A stretch of 10,220 bases of DNA from JBBIRM01 sp037441765 (GTDB lineage: Bacteria; Desulfobacterota; BSN033; UBA1163): the NCBI GenBank assembly GCA_037441765.1, contig JBBIRM010000099.1, positions 1-10,220 of the forward strand, written 5' to 3'. The notes below the pieces were generated by a model. That model was not told where the DNA came from and did not search any database. It saw nothing but the letters and a program-made list of their open reading frames with translations. The position numbers and the translations under genes are program-made. This document shows positions 1 to 6,069 of this stretch, piece after piece; positions within the stretch are counted from its first letter, which is position 1, and each line of letters begins with the position of its first letter.

Positions 1-63
1 ATCCCCCATTTCCACGATTTCACCATTGTGGCCCCCTATTATTACGGAATTTCTGTCGGATGA
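1..63 (+). CDS. Possible C-terminal tail of a gene cut by the window edge
   Basis: Frame 1 is open from the first base to a TGA at 61-63 and reads as a plausible 20-residue tail ending in APYYYGISVG. No function can be assigned from so short a piece. A competing reading is a gene on the other strand whose ATG is the complement of 24-26, preceded by a G-rich stretch at about 32-36 that could be its ribosome binding site. The segment also folds as a 7-bp hairpin (12-18 with 25-31, one G-U pair). Which reading is right cannot be decided without the sequence to the left. Confidence 0.25.
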   Translation: MPHFHDFTIVAPYYYGISVG

Positions 64-72
64 AAGGCTTAC

Positions 73-101
73 TTGTTTTCATTATTAAAGTCGTGTTATT
101 A
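73..101 (+). promoter_or_regulatory. Weak candidate sigma-70 promoter for the MoxR/GXGXG/VWA operon
   Basis: TTGTTT (73-78) and TTATTA (96-101) are 17 bases apart, in AT-rich DNA 36 bases before the operon's first start codon. Both boxes are imperfect, and AT-rich DNA gives such matches by chance, so this is only a candidate. Confidence 0.25.
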
Positions 102-137
102 TTTAATTAAATATTAAAATTAGAAAGGACATCTTCA

Positions 138-1472
138 GTGGGAAAGAATGGATTTCAAAAGCAAGTGATGGAGATTTATCAATTTATCAACGATCATCTC
201 TATTTTAACAGACCGGATCTTGAAATCAAAGGAGAGAGATTTAACTCTGCCATCCTCTTTAGCCTCTTAACTACATTGAAAAAGGGAAAAGAACTAATCA
301 TTGGGGAACCGGGACTGGGGAAGACCACCTCGGCAGAGTTTGTCTCCTCACTCATTTACCAGTTCCCCTTAGGGGCAATCTGGGGGAGCGAGGTTTCCGG
401 ACATCCTGAGCAGACGGAGGAGAAGATCATCGGAAGACCGGATTTGGGAAAGCTCAATCGGGGTGAGGAGGAAGTCGTGTGGACAAACTTTTCTCAGATC
501 CCTGTCAAGATTGTCGATGAGATAAATCGTCTTCCTGAAACTAAACAGAGTATGATCCTCGATGGAGTTGATCGCGGGAATTGGGAATACCTTAACGAGA
601 TGATCATCAATGATGAGTATTGTCTTTTTGCCACCGCCAATTATCAGGATGGGGGAACTAACACCATCATCGCTCCATTGGTAGACCGGTTCGATGTATT
701 GGTGGAGTCTCGATACCCCGGTGCCAATCTCTCATTTCTAATTGGGAAAAACAGAAAGAAGGATCATCTCCTGAGACATCCTAAATTGGAAAGGGAACTT
801 CATCGCATTTTTAAGTTGAAGATTCCCTATGAAAAGAAAATCCCCAAGGTGGAAGAAATCTGTAATGCATTTGGGGATTATGTGGAAGAACAATTGGGGG
901 TTAAAACGCTTCAGAGGAAAGATCGAGAACAGATTCGAGGGGAAATGGAAAACCTGGAGTTGGATTTGGATGCCAGCGCTTTTGTCCGGATGATCCTTGC
1001 TGAATTCTCATTCTGTGAACGTTATGGGCAGAAGAGGGTTGTTGAAAATTGTGAAGAGGGATGTCACTATACAGGTTACCTGTGTCATCAGATAAAAAAC
1101 TGTGCCTCCAACCGACTCCCGACCTCTATCAAACAGTATGCTCAGGCCCTGGCCTGGCTATTTGAGGATTCTGAGATCGATATCGAACATGTGAAATCTG
1201 TTATTCCATATACTCTTGCCCACCGCATTCAATGGAAGGATGAAGTTCTCACTCAAAAGGAGAGGTCAAAGAGGGACGATCCATTTCCAATCTTTCTGGC
1301 GAAAGAAGCCGTGAAGATCGTCTCTCAAAGGTATAGGGAACAGAGCGAACACCTGAAGGATGCCTTGGCAATTGGCTCGAGAATCTTTCAAGGGGAGACC
1401 TTAGAGCCATTAGAGGGAGATCATCCTCTCTATGCAGAGATCAAAAAGGACGTCGAGGCCAGACGAACTTAA
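138..1472 (+). CDS. MoxR-family AAA+ ATPase with Cys-rich lid segment
   Basis: A 444-residue AAA+ ATPase of the MoxR type (CbbQ/NorQ/RavA relatives). Visible motifs are Walker A GEPGLGKTT (56-64), Walker B VKIVDEIN (123-130, D127 and E128), sensor 1 FATAN (164-168) and an arginine-finger-like LVDRFD (R184). A sensor-2/lid region starts near residue 326. MoxR ATPases usually form hexamers that, with a VWA partner, remodel a target complex or help insert a metal; a VWA gene lies two genes downstream. An unusual Cys/His run at 293-322 (C293, C305, C309, H310, C316, H317, C322) sits just before the sensor-2 segment and could hold an Fe-S cluster or zinc. The start is GTG, chosen because AGAAAGGA (122-129) lies 8 bases upstream. 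It is the first gene of a three-gene operon. Family call firm; target unknown. Confidence 0.93.
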   Translation: MGKNGFQKQVMEIYQFINDHLYFNRPDLEIKGERFNSAILFSLLTTLKKGKELIIGEPGLGKTTSAEFVSSLIYQFPLGAIWGSEVSGHPEQTEEKIIGRPDLGKLNRGEEEVVWTNFSQIPVKIVDEINRLPETKQSMILDGVDRGNWEYLNEMIINDEYCLFATANYQDGGTNTIIAPLVDRFDVLVESRYPGANLSFLIGKNRKKDHLLRHPKLERELHRIFKLKIPYEKKIPKVEEICNAFGDYVEEQLGVKTLQRKDREQIRGEMENLELDLDASAFVRMILAEFSFCERYGQKRVVENCEEGCHYTGYLCHQIKNCASNRLPTSIKQYAQALAWLFEDSEIDIEHVKSVIPYTLAHRIQWKDEVLTQKERSKRDDPFPIFLAKEAVKIVSQRYREQSEHLKDALAIGSRIFQGETLEPLEGDHPLYAEIKKDVEARRT

Positions 1473-1524
1473 AGGGAGGAACACTCTTGATCCAATAAAT
1501 CATGGAAAGATGAAGAACTCCCAG

Positions 1525-1530
1525 AGGGAG
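1525..1530 (+). promoter_or_regulatory. Ribosome binding site that sets the GXGXG gene start
   Basis: AGGGAG lies 6 bases before ATG 1537. The other in-frame ATGs, at 1432 and 1510, have no well-placed site, and 1432 would overlap the MoxR gene by 41 bases. This supports 1537 as the start. Confidence 0.6.
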
Positions 1531-1536
1531 ATTTCT

Positions 1537-2268
1537 ATGAACGCTCCAAATAGAAACAGTATGTCCATTCCAAATCCCTTTGAAGAATTTAAAACCTTTT
1601 CCTTTAAAAAGAAGGAAATCCCTCTGGATCATATTGTCCAGTCATCTGAAGAGGTGATGGATCAGATCAGGTTGGGATATGAGAAACTTCTTGAAGAGGA
1701 GGCTAAGGAACTCGTCTGGATGGTTCAATATAATACCATCATCAAGGCCTATGAGGTGGCTGAAAAGTATGTAAAAGAGATTGATTATTCGGTTGAGGAT
1801 ATTGAGGACTTCTGCTTTGCCTTAGAGAACACCCAAAAGATTCCTTATCTCATCCCGGGGCCTGCAGGAGTATACCTTTCTGCTTTATGTAACTACGCCA
1901 AGGAGGAGGAGATTTTACTGAGGCTCTCGGAGTTAAAGACAGAGATAAATCTTATCGGTTTTCGACTGCCAAAGGGAAAGCGTTTGGTCATTGATGGGGA
2001 CACAGGCGATTTTACTGGGATTGGTCTCGAGGGAGGTGAACTGGTTGTGGAGGGGAATGCCAAGAATTGGACCGGGGCAGGGATGAGGTCTGGAAAGATC
2101 TTAGTCAAAAAAAATATTGGTCTCCATACAGGGGAGTGGATGATGGGAGGGGAAATCTATGTAGGAGGAAGGGTCAGGGGTTTAGGAAATATTGTTGAGG
2201 GAAAAGTTTACGAAAGAGATAAGATGATCTATCCTGGGAAAGTGCGATATCCCAATCTTTATTACTAA
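1537..2268 (+). CDS. GXGXG beta-helix protein in a MoxR/VWA operon
   Basis: With the start at ATG 1537 this is a 243-residue soluble protein. Residues about 31-135 look helical and charged. Residues about 153-217 carry three successive repeats of about 19-20 residues with G-x-G/TG patterns (GDTGDFTGIG, NWTGAGMRSG, LHTGEWMMGG). This matches the GXGXG right-handed beta-helix found at the C-terminus of glutamate synthase large subunit and in formylmethanofuran dehydrogenase subunit C. In those enzymes the domain is structural and sits between catalytic domains. No catalytic partner of either type is present here, so a scaffold or substrate role for the MoxR/VWA pair is inferred. It begins 64 bases after the MoxR gene and ends 4 bases before the VWA gene. 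An in-frame ATG at 1432 would give 278 residues but is less well supported. Confidence 0.85.
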   Translation: MNAPNRNSMSIPNPFEEFKTFSFKKKEIPLDHIVQSSEEVMDQIRLGYEKLLEEEAKELVWMVQYNTIIKAYEVAEKYVKEIDYSVEDIEDFCFALENTQKIPYLIPGPAGVYLSALCNYAKEEEILLRLSELKTEINLIGFRLPKGKRLVIDGDTGDFTGIGLEGGELVVEGNAKNWTGAGMRSGKILVKKNIGLHTGEWMMGGEIYVGGRVRGLGNIVEGKVYERDKMIYPGKVRYPNLYY

Positions 2269-2272
2269 GAAG

Positions 2273-3907
2273 ATGGAAGAGAAAGAGAGATTCAAAGAGA
2301 TTTTGGAGGAGGTCTGGCCTCGTTTAAAGAAGAAACATCTATTTCCCGAACTCCCCATGCCTAAAATAGGAAAGGTGAAGGAATCTTTGGATGCTGAAGC
2401 CGAGGAAGAAGAGGGAGTGGGGTTAGAGATGAAGGAGAAGCAGATTACCCTCAACCCTGCCTTCCTTTCAAGGATGAAGGGAAAGATGGCAGAAGAAAAG
2501 GTGATCGAGGCCCTGCTTGATCATGGCATTGCCCACTATACCTTTTGCCCTTGGGATTTTCATACGCACCTGATGCTTTATGCAGAGGCTAAGAAAGTCG
2601 TAAACGATAAGGAATTGGCCAAAGAGGTGGCAAACCGTTTTATCGACCTCATTGTGGATACCCACTGTGTTAAAAAAGGATTTACAGAGATCCCTCAGTT
2701 GCATAAGGTTCTGAAAAAGGGTAAGATAGAGGAAATTATCGCCTCTCTCTGCCAGAGGATTTGGGGGGTAGATTTAGGTATTCCACCTTCAAGAATTGCA
2801 GGAAGTGGATATGAGGATGTGGTGCGAAGACTTGCCCGAATACCTTATTTAGATCGATCTCGCTGGCCAGTAAGCATCCAGAAATTTGCCCGGACAATCA
2901 AACATCTATTAGTAAGCGAGGAGGAAAGGCAGAAACATAAGGGGAAGGGAAGGTCCAATCCCCAAGGCGAGCACGATCTCAATCATTACTCCTCAGAAGA
3001 AATTGATCAGGGTTTAAGGGATTATGCTCAAAAGACCATGGCATTGTCTGAATTCAGAGAGATTGTTGGAGATTTTTCTGAAGAGTTAAAGGAGGCAGGT
3101 TATGGAATAGAAGGTGGAATGGGTCGAGGGTCAGGCCATCCGATTGATGCTGATATTCTCTTCTACATGAAACTGGCAGAAAACTATTCTATCCCCTTGA
3201 AAAAGGTTACTATCGAGAAACGTGGTTCCCTACATCCTCATTCTCACTGCCCATGGGAAGTCAGCGCCCCCTATCAAGATGTAGACATCTGGACAAGTTT
3301 TGGGAAGATCATGCCAGGGATTACTCAGACCTGGAAGAAGCGGGAAGGTGAAGGGAGAGGGAAGGTGGAGGCCACACCGGACTGTTTGATTGCAATTGAC
3401 TCCTCAGGAAGCATGATCAACCCTCGTAAAAACCTCTCCTATGCGGTTCTCGGTGCAGCATGCGCAGCAAATGCCTATCTGAGAAATCATTCAAAAGTAG
3501 GTGTCTACAACTTTAGCGATGCACCAATGGGGGGGAAAGACATTTTGGACTATACGGATCGTAAAGAGGATATCTATCGAATCCTCTGCAAATATTTTGG
3601 GGGTGGGACCGCCCTGGATTTAGATGACCTGACCCCCTTGATAAAAGGAAAGAAGAACCTCGACCTCTTTATCATCACAGATATGAAGATCACCAATTTA
3701 GAGGCACTGATTAGCTTTTTAGCCCAGACACCAAATCGGACTACAGCCGTCCATATTGGAGAAAATCCATACGCCGCAAGATTTGAGAAGGCGGTTCAAA
3801 AAAATAAGAACATCAATATCTTTACGGTTAAAAAGAAAGAGGATATCCCCCACATCGTCCTTGGAAAAATCAAGGATTATTTCAACCCCACCCTCCAGAA
3901 ACGATAA
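2273..3907 (+). CDS. VWA (MIDAS) protein with N-terminal HxxxH domain, MoxR partner
   Basis: A 544-residue protein with no signal peptide or membrane segment. The C-terminal third is a von Willebrand factor A domain with an intact metal-ion-dependent adhesion site: DSSGS (D376, S378, S380), T446 in GGGTALDLD, and D470 in ITDMK. The N-terminal part has HGIAHY (H84 and H88) followed by a segment rich in His, Asp and Cys (FCPWDFHTH, 91-99) and by DTHC (129-132). This resembles the putative metallopeptidase-like region that precedes VWA-like domains in DUF2201-type proteins, but the usual Glu of HExxH is Gly. The middle is charged and probably partly flexible. ATG follows the previous stop by 4 bases, suggesting coupled translation. 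VWA proteins next to MoxR ATPases usually bind the substrate or dock it on the ATPase ring. Domain call firm; substrate unknown. Confidence 0.9.
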   Translation: MEEKERFKEILEEVWPRLKKKHLFPELPMPKIGKVKESLDAEAEEEEGVGLEMKEKQITLNPAFLSRMKGKMAEEKVIEALLDHGIAHYTFCPWDFHTHLMLYAEAKKVVNDKELAKEVANRFIDLIVDTHCVKKGFTEIPQLHKVLKKGKIEEIIASLCQRIWGVDLGIPPSRIAGSGYEDVVRRLARIPYLDRSRWPVSIQKFARTIKHLLVSEEERQKHKGKGRSNPQGEHDLNHYSSEEIDQGLRDYAQKTMALSEFREIVGDFSEELKEAGYGIEGGMGRGSGHPIDADILFYMKLAENYSIPLKKVTIEKRGSLHPHSHCPWEVSAPYQDVDIWTSFGKIMPGITQTWKKREGEGRGKVEATPDCLIAIDSSGSMINPRKNLSYAVLGAACAANAYLRNHSKVGVYNFSDAPMGGKDILDYTDRKEDIYRILCKYFGGGTALDLDDLTPLIKGKKNLDLFIITDMKITNLEALISFLAQTPNRTTAVHIGENPYAARFEKAVQKNKNINIFTVKKKEDIPHIVLGKIKDYFNPTLQKR

Positions 3908-4008
3908 CCATCAGCCCCTAAAAAGTACTTAAAATAACCCCTCACTCATCTGGATGATCGGGTAAGAATAAAAAGAGATCTCTAAAAAAGTATTTAAAAC
4001 GAATTTTT

Positions 4009-4172
4009 AGACTGGGGAGGTGGGGTGGAAAAGCCTTCGAGCGGATACCTTTAACAGTTTGGCACTATTGATTAATTCCCTGAAAATGTTTGTTTTTCTC
4101 TTAAACTATTGTTAGCAAATTAACTTCTCAACGCCCGCATTCGAAGGCTTTGGAACCCTAACTCCCCAGTCT
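4009..4172. repeat. 164-base imperfect inverted repeat (MITE-like or structured RNA)
   Basis: The ends are exact inverted copies: AGACTGGGGAG (4009-4019) and CTCCCCAGTCT (4162-4172). Inside them, 4021-4026 pairs with 4155-4160 (one G-U), 4030-4040 (AAAGCCTTCGA) pairs perfectly with 4141-4151, and 4041-4044 pairs with 4135-4138 past a two-base bulge. This makes 32 base pairs. A further 9 pairs form inside (4052-4060 with 4103-4114, three-base bulge). The octamer GAATTTTT abuts the left end (4001-4008) and recurs 6 bases after the right end (4179-4186), which could be a target-site-like repeat or chance. There is no transposase or open reading frame inside. It could be a small non-autonomous element, a structured RNA or a bidirectional transcription stop. 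Confidence 0.7.
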
Positions 4173-4206
4173 TTCTATGAATTTTTCAGAACTCTCAAAA
4201 AAATTC

Positions 4207-4236
4207 TTGACTTGAATCCTCTAAATCTTGTAATTA
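4207..4236 (+). promoter_or_regulatory. Candidate sigma-70 promoter of the methyltransferase gene
   Basis: TTGACT (4207-4212) and TAATTA (4231-4236) are 18 bases apart, with the second box 37 bases before the start codon. The -35 box is one base from consensus; the -10 box is weaker. Confidence 0.45.
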
Positions 4237-4273
4237 ATATAGCAAATTTCATTTAATTCACACTGATCTTAAG

Positions 4274-4939
4274 ATGAATCAGAAGATCTTAGAGGCAAGA
4301 TATACCCATCAGGAGATTGTTCGAAAATATAATTGGATTGCTCCCATCTACGACCTATTTGGTGTATTGGTGGAATCGAAAGCAAGACAACGGGCTATTG
4401 AAATATCTGAAATCAAGAATGGGGAGAAAGTCCTTGAAGTCGCCTTTGGTACAGGCCTAAACTTTGTCGAAATTTTGAAGAGGAACCCGGATGGATGGGT
4501 CGATGGGATCGATATCTCCATGAAGATGGTGGAGAAGGCGAAAAAGCGGATTTTAAAAACTGGGCAAAAGAATTATACTCTTTACCTCGGAGACTGCCGA
4601 CATCTCCCTTTTGAAGATGGGACCTTTGATATTCTAATGAACCAATACCTTCTCGATATTCTACCGGTTGAAGATTTCATCCCTATACTGCTCGAATTTA
4701 AAAGGGTAATAAGGGAAGGAGGAAGGATTGTGCTGGTCAACATGACCAAAGGCGAAACCTGGGTGAATCAGATATATGAAGGGATATACAAGTTAAAGCC
4801 ACCACTTCTGGCAGGATGTCGTGGGGTTTTAGTTTTACCTTTCCTTGAAGAGATTGGGTTTAAAGAGATTAAAAGGGAGTTTGTTTCAAGATTTGGATTT
4901 CCATCTGAAATAATACGTGCAATAAAAAGAGGTTATTAA
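4274..4939 (+). CDS. Class I SAM-dependent methyltransferase
   Basis: A 221-residue Rossmann-fold methyltransferase of the Methyltransf_11/25 (UbiE/PmtA-like) group. Motif I is VLEVAFGTG (53-61). The acidic residue that binds the SAM ribose is probably D80 in GIDIS. GDCRHLPFEDGTFD (106-119) is the adenine-binding region, and a motif III-like REGGRIVLV lies at 147-155. The N-terminal KYNWIAPIYDLF resembles quinone and phosphatidylethanolamine methyltransferases, which hints at a lipid or small hydrophobic substrate, but the substrate cannot be read from sequence. It has a typical length and no membrane segment. ATG 4274 lacks a clear ribosome binding site (only TTAAG just upstream). It stands alone between two long non-coding gaps, so the neighbours say little about its job. 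Confidence 0.9.
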   Translation: MNQKILEARYTHQEIVRKYNWIAPIYDLFGVLVESKARQRAIEISEIKNGEKVLEVAFGTGLNFVEILKRNPDGWVDGIDISMKMVEKAKKRILKTGQKNYTLYLGDCRHLPFEDGTFDILMNQYLLDILPVEDFIPILLEFKRVIREGGRIVLVNMTKGETWVNQIYEGIYKLKPPLLAGCRGVLVLPFLEEIGFKEIKREFVSRFGFPSEIIRAIKRGY

Positions 4940-5071
4940 TTTCTAATTATTTAATATTGTTAAATAATTTAATGTCTATAAATTAGGCAATTTGACAATT
5001 GCCAAGCAAAAAGGGAGGTTTTATTAAAAATTCTTATTTTTTCAACACCCTTTTAACAAAAATTGTTGATA

Positions 5072-5103
5072 AAGTTATAACTTATTGAAATTGTTAATAT
5101 AAT
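5072..5103 (+). promoter_or_regulatory. TATAAT box with a palindrome in the -35 position
   Basis: TATAAT (5098-5103) is a perfect -10 hexamer that predicts a start near 5109-5111, the first bases of the first strong hairpin. There is no good -35 box. Its place is taken by the perfect palindrome AAGTTATAACTT (5072-5083), flanked by near-identical direct repeats AAATTGTTGAT (5060-5070) and AAATTGTTAAT (5088-5098). This fits an activator- or repressor-controlled promoter; no regulator is identified. Confidence 0.4.
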
Positions 5104-5108
5104 AAAAA

Positions 5109-5196
5109 GGGATCAGTTAGAGGAGGGTAATAACTGATCCCAACCAGTACATCAAATGGGGGTTGAACAAGGAGGTGATATGTTTGATGTACTGGT
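5109..5196 (+). ncRNA. Candidate tandem-hairpin RNA with SD/GGA-rich loops
   Basis: Two perfect stems stand one base apart. Hairpin 1 pairs 5109-5119 with 5131-5141 (11 bp) around the loop GAGGAGGGTAA. Hairpin 2 pairs 5143-5156 with 5183-5196 (14 bp) around a 26-base loop that contains AAGGAGGTGAT (5169-5179), a full match to the conserved 3' end of 16S rRNA. The same loop contains ACAAGGA (5167-5173), the core of the CsrA/RsmA binding consensus. The TATAAT box just upstream would start transcription at the base of hairpin 1. Possible roles are a CsrA-titrating or ribosome-binding small RNA, a leader with the mini-ORF at 5180-5203, or DNA sites for an activator of the downstream sigma-54 promoter. 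No known RNA family is recognised, and no T-tract directly follows the second stem. Confidence 0.4.
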
Positions 5197-5203
5197 CACA
5201 TAA
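5180..5203 (+). CDS. Seven-codon mini-ORF (MFDVLVT) with perfect SD
   Basis: ATG at 5180 directly follows AAGGAGGTGAT (GGAGG ends 4 bases before it) and is read for seven codons to TAA at 5201. Codons 2-6 lie mostly in the 3' arm of the second hairpin, so translation would open the stem. It could be a leader peptide or only a by-product of the loop sequence. Its real translation is unproven. Confidence 0.25.
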   Translation: MFDVLVT

Positions 5204-5246
5204 ATTATAATATTTTTTTAAAAAAAATCAATATTTGAAAAAAATT

Positions 5247-5262
5247 TGGCATAAGAATTGCT
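5247..5262 (+). promoter_or_regulatory. Sigma-54 (-24/-12) promoter of the DUF4124 gene
   Basis: TGGCAT-AAGAA-TTGCT matches the sigma-54 consensus TGGCAC-N5-TTGCW at all but one base, with GG (5248-5249) and GC (5260-5261) exactly 12 apart. Transcription should start about 12 bases after GC, near 5273, leaving a leader of only about 5 bases before ATG 5278. Such promoters need an enhancer-binding AAA+ activator; its sites might be the inverted repeats 75-165 bases upstream. Confidence 0.7.
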
Positions 5263-5277
5263 TCTAATAAAATAATT

Positions 5278-5802
5278 ATGAAAAAAATTCTTATTATTTC
5301 CTTAATCCTTTTAATTAATGGTTTGGTCTTTGGAGAAGTTTATAAATGGGTTGATGAGAGAGGAGTTGTCCACTTTACTGATGATATCATGCAGATTCCT
5401 GAGAAGTATAGGAGCGGGGTTGAAAAGATAGGTCTTAGCGAAGAAGGAGCGAAGTTAAAAAAAGATTCAGAAATCTCCTCCAAGAAGAAGGAGGAAACAT
5501 ACAGAGATAATTTAGGAAGAGGGGAGGAGTATTGGAAATCCAGGGTTGAGGAGTTGAGGAATCGGATAAAGACATTAAAGGACAAAATAGAAACTCTTCG
5601 AATGAAGTATAATGAATTGACAGAGAAGTTTAACGATTCCAAAAGCTCTGCTGAAAGGGCCACACTTAGAAATGAAAGAGAGCAGGTTCGCACCGAAATG
5701 GATCGATATAGAAATCAACTTGAGGAAGCCAAGACGACCTTAGAGAAGAAGATTCCAGAGGAGGCTGAACTCTATAAGGCAAAGCCCGAATGGATAAAAT
5801 AG
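5278..5802 (+). CDS. Secreted DUF4124 coiled-coil protein
   Basis: A 174-residue exported protein. Residues 1-19 form a typical signal peptide (basic start MKK, hydrophobic IISLILLI, probable cleavage after VFG). Residues about 20-50 are a DUF4124 domain, whose hallmark is visible in YKWVDERGVVHFTDD. Residues about 75-160 are a long Lys/Glu/Arg-rich coiled coil with heptad-like spacing. DUF4124 proteins are common in the periplasm or envelope of proteobacteria, often of unknown role. The signal peptide supports ATG 5278, yet no ribosome binding site precedes it, and the sigma-54 promoter implies a nearly leaderless transcript. It is probably transcribed alone: the next gene is 267 bases away and has its own promoter candidate. 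Confidence 0.85.
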   Translation: MKKILIISLILLINGLVFGEVYKWVDERGVVHFTDDIMQIPEKYRSGVEKIGLSEEGAKLKKDSEISSKKKEETYRDNLGRGEEYWKSRVEELRNRIKTLKDKIETLRMKYNELTEKFNDSKSSAERATLRNEREQVRTEMDRYRNQLEEAKTTLEKKIPEEAELYKAKPEWIK

Positions 5803-5963
5803 TGAAAAAATTTAATAGAGGTTGAAAAAATTATCAAATTTAATAGAAGATTAGGTTTTGGCAACCCATTCTTTTTAAAAGAGTTTTTTATCATCAATCA
5901 TAATAAGGTTTTTTTTAGAAAGGGATTGACATTTTGTAAATAAGAATGGAATGAAAAGAAGTT

Positions 5964-5979
5964 TGGTATTATTTTTGCT
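5964..5979 (+). promoter_or_regulatory. Second sigma-54-like promoter, upstream of a PilZ gene
   Basis: TGGTAT-TATTT-TTGCT has the required GG (5965-5966) and GC (5977-5978) 12 bases apart, with T for C after GG and T for C at the sixth base. The predicted start is near 5990, giving an 80-base leader to ATG 6070. The inverted arms ATTGACATTTT (5925-5935) and AAAATGTCAAT (6019-6029) flank it, and a direct repeat AATTTAATAGARG (5809-5821 and 5837-5849) lies further upstream. Confidence 0.5.
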
Positions 5980-6069
5980 CATTCTATAAAGGGGAATTTT
6001 CTTTCCAAATCTTAACAAAAAATGTCAATATTTTTTTAATTTAAAGATTTTAAGTTAGAAAAGTATTAA

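Larger units (their letters stand above)
3908..4273. other. 366-base intergenic region with inverted-repeat element
   Basis: No coding signal was seen on either strand. The region contains two near-identical AT-rich repeats (3920-3935 and 3983-3999, reading TAAAAAGTAYTTAAAA with one extra A in the second), a 10-base palindrome AGAGATCTCT (3974-3983), the 164-base inverted repeat (4009-4172) and a promoter candidate just before the methyltransferase. No typical hairpin-plus-T-tract terminator follows the VWA gene. Confidence 0.7.
4940..5277. other. 338-base regulatory gap with four hairpins and two promoter signals
   Basis: No protein gene was found. In order it holds an AT-only hairpin (9-bp stem 4945-4953 with 4961-4969), a 7-bp hairpin GGCAATT/AATTGCC (4986-5003), a palindrome, a TATAAT box, two strong tandem hairpins (5109-5196), a T7/A8 tract (about 5213-5227) and a sigma-54 promoter. 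The first two hairpins follow the methyltransferase but lack a T-tract, so they are not convincing terminators. Confidence 0.75.

Noticed and set aside
1432..1536. Longer start (ATG 1432) for the GXGXG gene
   Set aside because: It overlaps the MoxR gene by 41 bases, lacks a placed ribosome binding site, and adds a low-complexity N-terminus; ATG 1537 has AGGGAG 6 bases upstream.
4986..5003. Hairpin GGCAATT/AATTGCC as terminator of the methyltransferase
   Set aside because: It is followed by AAGCAAAAAGGG, with no T-tract on the + strand.
5869..5889. Terminator after the DUF4124 gene (CTTTTTAAAAGAGTTTTTT)
   Set aside because: The stem would need a loop of fewer than three bases or shrink to four A-T-rich pairs; not convincing.
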